Assembly (NCBI GenBank): GCA_026770585.1
Contig: MU646987.1
Span: forward strand, 147,187 to 173,710
DNA from: Baffinella frigidus
Taxonomy: Eukaryota > Cryptophyceae > Cryptomonadales > Baffinellaceae
Direction of reading: 5' to 3'
DNA: 26,524 nucleotides
A program made the translations under genes and the position numbers. Position 1 is the stretch's first letter, and the number at the start of each line of letters is the position of its first letter. This document shows, piece after piece, positions 20,723 to 26,524 of this stretch. The notes beneath the pieces are model-generated. The model did not search any database. It was not told the DNA's origin and worked only from the letters and a program-made list of their open reading frames with translations.

Positions 20723-23700
20723 ATGTCCACGCGAGCCACGCGGGGAAAGGCCGCGGCCGTCGAGGTCGCGATGCCCTCCGTCGCCGAGGAGGTCGCCAGC
20801 ATGATGGTCGGCGTCAAACGCGCGCGCACCAGCTCCGCCCCTGAATCTGCCGCCAAGCGCAACTACAAGGTCTTGCACCCCTCCCCGCTCGCCCACCCAC
20901 CTTCAGGTCCTTCCGCCGCTTGGAGGCGAACATAGAGTCCAGCGTGGTACATCTCCGGATAGTCAGAGCAGGGGGGTTGCACTCCTCTCACCCCCCCATG
21001 GGTCTGACAGCATCCCTCTCAAGCACACCGTGCCCGTGGGCATGGCGAGCGCCTCCTCCATGCGGCGCCGGGGCTGACGGCTGACGCGCGGTCCTCCCAC
21101 CAGGTGACCACAACGGCGCCCAGCGCGCCGCTCGAGCTCGAGCTCAAGGCCGTCGACGAGAACGCGTCCGTGGAGGAGCAGCTCGAGGCGTTTCGCGCCA
21201 TGTACGCGGCGGAGCGCAGCAAGGTCAGCCCCGCGCGACACGCCCCACCACGCGGCAGGCTCTCCCTGAACGGCGCATTCTCCGCATCCACAACGGCGCG
21301 CGCTGACGGCTGACGCATGCGGGGCCGGCTGACCCAAGCGAGCCACCAGCTCAGCCTTGCTCCGTGCGGAATCCAGACCAGGCTGCTGCAGCCCCTCCCG
21401 GAGCGCCTCGACTGTCATGCGTCGATTGTACCTCGATAGGACAGCCAGGACAGCCATCACTGGGTAGATTGCACACCGCGATGCGTGGTTGCGAGAGAGT
21501 GTACGCAGCCGCTGCCCGTCCCCCTCCTCCCCACCAAGCGCGAGCGACGCCCGGTGAAGCGCGCTCCGTGCGCGTGGGTGGGAGCGGAGTTGCTCCCTCC
21601 TGCTCTGCCAAGGCGGCGCATCATGACGCATCCACGCCTGCCCCATGCGGGACTGGCGAAGCATGCGGGACCGGCGCGCCCTCGCCCACAGCCACGGAGA
21701 GCTTGCGCGGGATGCTGTGGGTGCGTGAGTGGGAGCGGAGTGGCTCCCTCCTGCTCTGCCAAGGCGGCCAACCACGCCTGCCCCCGCTGAAGCGTGCTCC
21801 TCGCGGTTGCAGGTTCTGGGTCTGCAGGAGAAGGCGGAGAATGCGGTGTCAAACCGTCTTGATCGCGTCCCTTGGTTTGTACCGCAGGTCGTCGGATTCC
21901 GACAACCTCCAGTACGAATCACGGGGATTGAAAACGACGATTTGCTCCTAGGCTGAGGGCGGGTGGTGTGCAGGTGCTGGAACTGCAGGAGATACTGGAG
22001 AACGCGGTTGAGGGCGTGCCGGGCGACCCTCACAGTTGGAGCAAATCGCCTTTTCCAATTTCCTTGGTTCATACCGCAGGTCATCGGATTCCGGCAACCA
22101 AAACAGACGTTTTCCCAGGGAATTGCCAAAGGCGATTTGCTCCTCGTCTCAAGGCGGGTGGTGTGCAGGTTCTGGACCTGCAGGAGAAAGTGGAGAACGC
22201 GGTGGAGGGCGTACCGGGTGACGCGCGGTCACAGGAGCGCCCACACCCTAGACCCTAGACCCTAGACCTTAAACCCTAGACCCCAGACCCCAGACCCCAG
22301 ACCCTACACCCTACACCCTGCACCCTGCACCACCTACACCCCAAACCCTGGCGGTGAGGCGGTGAGGCGGTGAGGCGGTGATTTGATCCGCTTCAGGGCC
22401 CAGAAAAGCCATCCACGGCTGGAAGCTTGCGTAACAAGTGCAGGGTGCAGCGACGCGAGCTCGCAGGAACGCCCACTCCCCAACACCCAACAGTTTCGCC
22501 AGACCCCAAAAAACGTTCACCTGCGCCCTGCATCCTGCAAAAACCTGAGCCCCGAACCCTTCACCTGAGCCCTGAATCCTGCACCCCGAGCCCCGCACCC
22601 TGCGATTGTACCACGATAGGAGAGATTATTTCACGATCATCGCTGTTACAGGACGCACTGCCCCCCCACACAGCGCTCTTGAGTGCAACATGCCCAATCT
22701 TGGAGCCCTGGGCCAGGCGACGGATGGCATATCCCTTAAGTGGCCAGGTGGTCAAATTTGACCACCAAGAGGTCCTAGGCAGGTCCTAGGACCCTACGGT
22801 AGGGTGTATGAGCCTACTGGCCACTTAAGGGATATTGACCATATGGAACGCCTGACCCCTGAACCCTGAAGTCTGCACCCTGAACCCTGCACCCTGCACC
22901 CTGAAGTCTGCACCCTGAAGTCTGCACCCTGAACCCTGCACCCTGCACCCTGAAGTCTGCACCCTGAAGTCTGCACCCTGAACCCTGCACCCTGCACCCT
23001 GAAGTCTGCACCCTGAAGTCTGCACCCTGAACCCTGCACCCTGCACCCTGAACTCTGCGAGTGTACCACGATAGGAGAGTCGTCACCATTACAGGACTAG
23101 CGGTTGCAGGGGAGCCTCCACCCTAAAACTTGAACCCTACACCTTAACGATTGTTCCACGATAGGAGAGCCTACACCCTCAACCCCCGAACCCTGCACCC
23201 TAGACCCTACGATTGCACCACGACAGGAGAGCCATCACCATCGCTGGGTAGATAGCACAGCATGCATACAGCCAGCGACGCGTTGGTGTTGCTACCCTCA
23301 ACTCCCTCGACGAGTCTCTGCTGCTGTTGGTACAGCAGCAGAGACTCTTCAGCAGCAGACTCTCCAATTCTTGGTACAGCAGCAGAGACTCTTCGAGGCA
23401 GCAGAGTCTCTGCTGCTTCCTCGTTCTTCCATTCTTTTACAAGTGAAGGGAAAAAAATAGGTGTGCAGTAATCTTCACACAAATAGGCGCGTGTGGCCAC
23501 ATATCTGACAGAAATCTGTTAGATACGTGACCAAGCCTGCCCGTGACTGGTACTAAAATTAACAACCCCACATTTAAATTGCTCCCCTTTCCAGCCTCGA
23601 GTGGTTGCTCCCAAGCCTCGCGTGCGCCTTTATCTCAGAAAACGAGTTCTAAAACTCATTTTCTTAAGTCAATTCCCCTACAAATTTGTCAACTTATGCG

Positions 23701-26524
23701 GAGAGTAAAGAATAAGTTGACAAATTCGTAGGGGAATTGACTTAAGAAAACGAGTTTTAGAACTCGTTTTCTGAGATAAGCCTGTCGAAAAACCGTCGCC
23801 TTTCCCGGCAGCCACCTTGCCATGTTCAGTCACCTCCCATGCACCAACGAATCCTGCGTGCTTCAGTTCGCCGCCGCGGGTGGCCCTAATCCCTGAACCC
23901 TAAACCGTATGGCCCTATGGCCCTCGGAAGGTGTGTGGCATTCATTCCCCTAAACCCTCAACGCTAAAACCGAAACCCTAAACTCTAAACCCTGAACCCT
24001 GAACAGAAGCTTGTCAACGACAAGCGCAAGCTCGCTCTCGAGGTGCAGGCGCTCAAAGTAAACCCTAAACCCCCCTAAACCCCACCCCCGAAACCCTCAG
24101 AAACCTGAACCCCTGAACCCATAAACCCAAATCCCTCGCTCACGGTAAACCCAAGTGCAGGCGCCCAAGGCAACCCCCCCACCCCAAACCCTGACCCTCG
24201 TAGGTGTTTGGGGTCGGCGTAGTGACCCCCTTAACAAGGGGTCGTATTGGCGACCCTCTTAGCAAGGGGGGGTCGTATTTGTAACCCCCTGAGCAACGGA
24301 CCACACACACCTTCCGCTTGGGTGATGGCCTCCGGTTGAGGGTTTGCGTGTCAGGGGTACCTAACTCTTAACACCTCGAGGTTCAGAGGTTTGGGGAAGT
24401 GGGTTTGGCGGTTGAGAGATGTAGGGACGGAAGCTGGTCAACGACAAGCGCAAGCTCGCTCTTGAGGTGCAGGCGCTCAAAGTAAACCCTCAACCCCACC
24501 CCCGAAACCCTAAGACCCCTAAATCCCTGAACCCATAAACCCAAACCCCTCGCTCACGGCGAACCCTCAACCCTCAACCCTCAACCTTTACACCAGACTC
24601 CTCTCTCAAGCACACTCGACGCCCTAACCTCTTGCCTCAAGACGCCCTAACCTCTTGACTCAAACCCCTCAACCCTCCCCAGGAGGCAAACACCCAAGCA
24701 GAGGGCCGCGTCAAGGCCCTTACTGCCCAGGTACCTCCCACCCTCACGGAAAGACCAAATCGTCGATTTTCAGACCTCAAATCCACCTTGCAGACACCCC
24801 AGATCTGGGGTGTCTGATCTTAAGTTGACAAAATCTTGGTACATAATCATCTTTTGGGAACAGATAGAAATCAGTCGGTTTGGTCCTCCCGTGAGGGTTG
24901 GGGGTACCTCCCACCCCCCTTACCGCGATTTCAACCTTGAACATCCAACCCGGAAACCTTTATGCTCCAGGTCTCAACCCTGAAACCTTATCTCAGAAAA
25001 CGAGTTCTCAAACTCGTTTTCTCAAGTCAATTCCTCTACAAATTCGTCAACTTATGCGGACAGTAAAGAATAAGTTGACGAATTTGCAGGGGAATTGACT
25101 TAAGAAAACGAGTTTTAGGACTCGTTTTCTGAGATAAAACCTGTACGCTGCTTGCCCTCCGCAGAACACCACGTTCGCGTCACTTCTCAACCTCATCGCG
25201 ATCCATAACAGAATTAATCTCGGAACTGTCCGTCTAAACAATTCTTGGTACACATCCAGGTATTTTAAAGCCCTAAAAGTACGAATATTTTAAACCCCTG
25301 AAATTTCTTGGTGCAAATTTTCGTTTAGAAGGACATTCCTGAGATTAATTATATTTGGTGCTGGGACTAAACCGTGAAAGTGCAAGGCCTCTGCCCCTCG
25401 TGCCTGGATCGCTTCGGCCTAAAACCTAGCCCCCCCCGACCCCGCAGGTTTTGAAGCTGCAAGCATCAGGGGACGGGGAGGTAGTGGCGCCCAAGGCCAG
25501 GGGGCGCATAGACCGTTGGACCACTGATCTCTAGGCTCGGGCGTAATAATGCCGGTCTCAACCCTCAACCCTAATCTCCATACAAGTATTAATTAGTTGC
25601 TTTTGGCAACGAAAATTACTACACGATTTGCTCATAAAAGTAATAGTAAAGCGTTTGGGTAGTAAATTTCGTTGCACCAAAAGCAATTAATTGATACTTT
25701 TGTGGAGATGCACCCTGTGGGCAGGTCTTGACGCTGCAGGCATTCGGCGAGGGGAAAACCGCGGCGCCAGGCAAGATATTCCTAATAACAATAAATAGGC
25801 AAGATAGTCCTAATAATAATAAATAGGCAAGATAGTCCTAATAATAATAAGGCCTAACACCCACGCCCGGCCCCGCAGGTCTCGAAGCTGCAGGCGTCAG
25901 GGGACGGGGAGGTTGCGGCGCCCAAGGCCAGGGGACGCGCCGGCGCCAAGCTCACCTACTCGGCTTCGGCGGGGCAGGTCTGAACCCTGAACCTTCAACC
26001 CTGAACCTTCAACCGTAAGACTCCACGCCACCACCTCTCGCAATCTCTCAGCCCCTAAGCTCACCTACTCGGCGTCGGCGGGGCAGGTCTGAACCCCAAA
26101 CCCTGGACCCGGTTACAAATCCTGAACCAGCTATAAATCCAGATCCATGATCCCTCAAACCCGTGAGCCCTTTTATTACCCTCGAGCCTAGAAACGAGCT
26201 TGCGGCGCCCACGCCCAAGGGGTGCGTTGGCGCGAAGCTCACGTTCTCGGCCTCGGCGGGGCACGTCTAAACCCTGAACCGTCAACCGTAAGACTCCACG
26301 CCACCACCTCTCGCAATCTCTCAGCCCCTAAGCTCACGAGCTCGGCTTCGGAGGGACAGGTCCTGCCCCCACTCTTAAACCGTGAACCTCAAACCTCTCA
26401 CCCCTGAACCCTCACGTCTGCGTCTGCTGGGCAGGTCTAAAACCCGACCCTGAACCCTGCACCCTGCGCCCTGCGCCCTGAACCCTGAACCCCAGGCCTA
26501 ACCCTGCACCCTGCACCCTGAACC
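20723..26524 (+). CDS. Coiled-coil-like protein of tandem micro-exons, 3' incomplete
   Basis: Exons, all phase 0: 20723-20869 (49 codons from ATG, with basic KRAR and AAKR, perhaps nuclear); 21104-21223 (VTTTAPSAPLELELKAVDEN.., EEQLEAFRAMYAAERSK); three 33-nt exons 21813-21845, 21974-22006, 22169-22201 (VLGLQEKAENA, VLELQEILENA, VLDLQEKVENA); 24007-24057 (KLVNDKRKLALEVQALK); 24683-24730 (EANTQAEGRVKALTAQ); 25165 onward (NTTFASLLNLIAIHN, cut by element S); 25879-25977 (VSKLQASGDGEVAAPKARGR.., AKLTYSASAGQ). Each has AG before and GT after. Leu/Glu/Lys content and heptad-like spacing suggest a helical rod; I recognise no family. A further in-frame piece, 20908-20946 (SFRRLEANIESSV, donor GTACAT), fits well but its acceptor is one base off. 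The gene continues past the window. Confidence 0.6.
21329..21480 (-). CDS. SAP-motif-like fragment, antisense in an intron
   Basis: Minus strand reads MAVLAVLSRYNRRMTVEALR, then EGLQQPGLDSARSKAELVARLG. The part from TVEALREGL to ELVARL follows the SAP motif pattern (two helices, DNA/RNA binding: hydrophobics spaced TVxxLRxxLxxxGL..KxELVxRL). CTTGG|GTCAGC could be a donor. It may be an exon of an unseen minus-strand gene or a remnant. The upstream MAVLAVLS segment is echoed at 22602, 23056, 23146 and 23208. Confidence 0.4.
21575..21790. repeat. 60-bp direct repeat in intron 2
   Basis: GGGAGCGGAGTTGCTCCCTC..CTCTGCCAAGGCGGC at 21577-21620 and again at 21730-21770. Part is a short palindrome (GGGAGCGGAGT..GCTCCC). 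Confidence 0.75.
21846..22168. repeat. Duplicated introns with family C-like remnant
   Basis: Introns 21846-21973 and 22007-22168 share CCTTGGTT..TACCGCAGGTC(G/A)TCGGATTCCG and CGATTTGCTCCT..GGCGGGTGGTGTGCAG. The second keeps both arms (GACCCTCACAGTTGGAGCAA..), the first only the right one. Confidence 0.75.
22242..22380. repeat. Telomere-like CCCTAGA/CCCTACA and GGCGGTGA repeats
   Basis: CCCTAGA and CCCCAGA units to 22340, then four GGCGGTGA octamers. Confidence 0.85.
22730..22834. mobile_element. Family E element
   Basis: TATCCCTTAAGTGGCCAG and exact complement; GTCAAATTTGACCACC core. Confidence 0.9.
22868..23048. repeat. Higher-order telomere-like repeat
   Basis: A unit of about 49 bp (two AAGTCTGCACCCTG plus AACCCTGCACCCTGCACCCTG) repeated more than three times. 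Confidence 0.85.
23309..23421. repeat. CAGCAG-rich repeat with hairpins
   Basis: TTGGTACAGCAGCAGAGACT twice, and GAGTCTCTGCTGCT pairing with AGCAGCAGAGACTC. Confidence 0.75.
23435..23604. mobile_element. Family L element, reversed, one end lost
   Basis: TTTTACAAGTGAAGGG.., ACATATCTGACAGAAATCTG hairpin, ..CCAGCCTCGAGTGG; matches the complement of 6256-6466. Confidence 0.8.
23628..23780. mobile_element. Family G element, long form
   Basis: CTTTATCTCAGAAAACGAG.. arms of about 65 bp, including CTTAAGTCAATTCCCCTACA; nearly identical to 24988-25137. Confidence 0.9.
23880..24006. repeat. Telomere-like intron sequence
   Basis: CCCTAAACC/CCCTGAACC units leading directly into the acceptor GAACCCTGAACAG of the exon at 24007. 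Confidence 0.8.
24152..24177 (+). pseudogene. Partial copy of the 24007 exon end
   Basis: AAGTGCAGGCGCCCAAGGCA resembles GAGGTGCAGGCGCTCAAAGT at the true exon 3' end and donor; the donor GT is lost. Confidence 0.55.
24230..24302. repeat. GACCCCCTTAACAAGGGGTC tandem repeat
   Basis: Three units of about 30 bp, each with internal dyad symmetry (CCCTT..AAGGG). Confidence 0.75.
24431..24481 (+). pseudogene. Second copy of the KLVNDKRKLALEVQALK exon
   Basis: 51 nt, same protein as 24007-24057 with only silent changes; donor GTAAAC kept, but the acceptor is ACGG instead of ACAG. Splicing at the next AG (AAG|CTG) would keep frame, so it may still be used. Confidence 0.7.
24731..24913. mobile_element. 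Family C element at a splice donor, with direct repeat
   Basis: GTACCTCCCA at 24731-24740 (donor of the exon at 24683) recurs at 24904-24913; between them CCCTCACGGAAAGACCAAAT to GGTCCTCCCGTGAGGGTTGG. Confidence 0.85.
24988..25137. mobile_element. Family G element, long form
   Basis: TTATCTCAGAAAACGAGTTC.. and complement; sister of 23628-23780. Confidence 0.9.
25212..25350. mobile_element. Inverted-repeat element S interrupting an exon
   Basis: AATTAATCTCGGAACTGTCC and complement GGACATTCCTGAGATTAATT; begins right after NTTFASLLNLIAIHN codons (25165-25211). Confidence 0.75.
25448..25534 (+). pseudogene. Copy of the VSKLQASGDGE exon
   Basis: CCCCGCAG then VLKLQASGDGEVVAPKARGR, then diverges and hits a stop. 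If GAG|GTAGTG is a donor, it is a 33-nt exon (VLKLQASGDGE). A further copy, VLTLQAFGEGKTAAPGK, lies at 25735-25785. Confidence 0.6.
25574..25709. mobile_element. Inverted-repeat element X with TACTACAC tip
   Basis: ATCTCCATACAAGTATTAAT and complement; inner GCAACGAAAATTACTACAC / GTAGTAAATTTCGTTGC. Confidence 0.85.
25771..25850. repeat. GGCAAGATAGTCCTAATAAT tandem repeat, three units
   Basis: Units of 28-29 bp that begin inside the exon copy at 25735. Confidence 0.9.
26052..26436 (+). pseudogene. Tandem copies of the AKLTYSASAGQ exon end
   Basis: KLTYSASAGQ (26057-26086), AKLTFSASAGH (26233-26266), KLTSSASEGQ (26332-26360) and TSASAGQ (26414-26434), each followed by GT except the CAC|GTC copy. 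ACTCCACGCCACCACCTCTC introns are shared between units. Phase differs from the 25879 exon, so most are probably unused. Confidence 0.6.
26437..26524. repeat. Telomere-like CCCTGAACC/CCCTGCACC
   Basis: Degenerate heptamers to the end of the window. Confidence 0.85.

Larger units (their letters stand above)
22602..23265. repeat. Dispersed CGATTGTACCACGATAGGAG motif, four copies
   Basis: At 22602, 23056, 23146 and 23208, with a fifth at 21423. The longest (23208-23262) continues CCATCACCATCGCTGGGTAG.., matching 21423-21475 next to the SAP-like fragment. Confidence 0.75.

Noticed and set aside
20963-22129. A 388-codon minus-strand frame as one gene
   Set aside because: It runs antisense across well-supported plus-strand exons in GC-rich DNA and contains repeated segments; only the short SAP-like part was kept.

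Overview
This window looks like nuclear DNA of a eukaryotic microalga or protist. Short GC-rich exons with GT-AG introns are scattered through about 26 kb of repeats. Plant/algal-type telomere-like heptamers (TTTAGGG or CCCTAAA and degenerate CCCTGAACC/CCCTGCACC forms) recur inside introns and between genes. Dozens of short inverted-repeat elements (MITE-like, 100-250 bp) with no recognisable transposase fill the rest. A cryptophyte or similar secondary alga is my guess; that rests on a recollection that one repeat family (H below) yields a frequently mis-annotated peptide in such genomes, and is weak.

Four spliced genes can be reconstructed by matching splice sites, reading phase and family knowledge. 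(1) Minus strand 1429-2202: a small protein with an N-terminal membrane anchor, two clear exons. (2) Plus strand 2370-9467: a proline-rich protein with one PDZ domain, spread over three exons (2370-2627, 6842-6918, 9389-9467) whose phases join exactly. (3) Minus strand 20290-14387: an EF-hand protein whose six exons (20037-20290, 19873-19910, 19700-19800, 18761-18822, 18230-18305, 14387-14467) give a 203-residue protein resembling animal EFCAB11 across its length. (4) Plus strand from 20723 past the window end: a coiled-coil-like protein made of very small phase-0 exons (33, 48, 51, 99 nt), several in tandem near-copies. Genes 1/2 and 3/4 are divergent pairs (gaps 2203-2369 and 20291-20722). 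A SAP-motif-like fragment lies antisense inside an intron of gene 4.

The most striking feature is that most of the reconstructed introns hold truncated copies of their own neighbouring exons, in the same orientation, usually still carrying the splice site and then broken off by an inverted-repeat element or telomere-like satellite. PDZ exon 2 has two extra partial copies, PDZ exon 3 one; EF-hand exon 4 one, exon 5 about four, exon 6 about seven; the coiled-coil micro-exons appear three or more times. Several elements sit inside such exon copies between direct repeats of 5-23 bp. Together this suggests repeated local duplication of splice-site-bearing segments coupled to element insertion, enlarging or creating introns (an introner-like process).

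Layout: 1-1.4 kb telomere-like and A/C elements; 1.4-2.6 kb divergent gene pair; 2.6-9.7 kb PDZ-gene introns full of elements (J, K, F, T, L, M, N, O, P, R, U); 9.7-14.4 kb gene-free repeat field (C, D, E, H, V, minisatellites, one 10-N gap); 14.4-20.3 kb EF-hand gene; 20.7-26.5 kb coiled-coil gene. Element family letters are mine.
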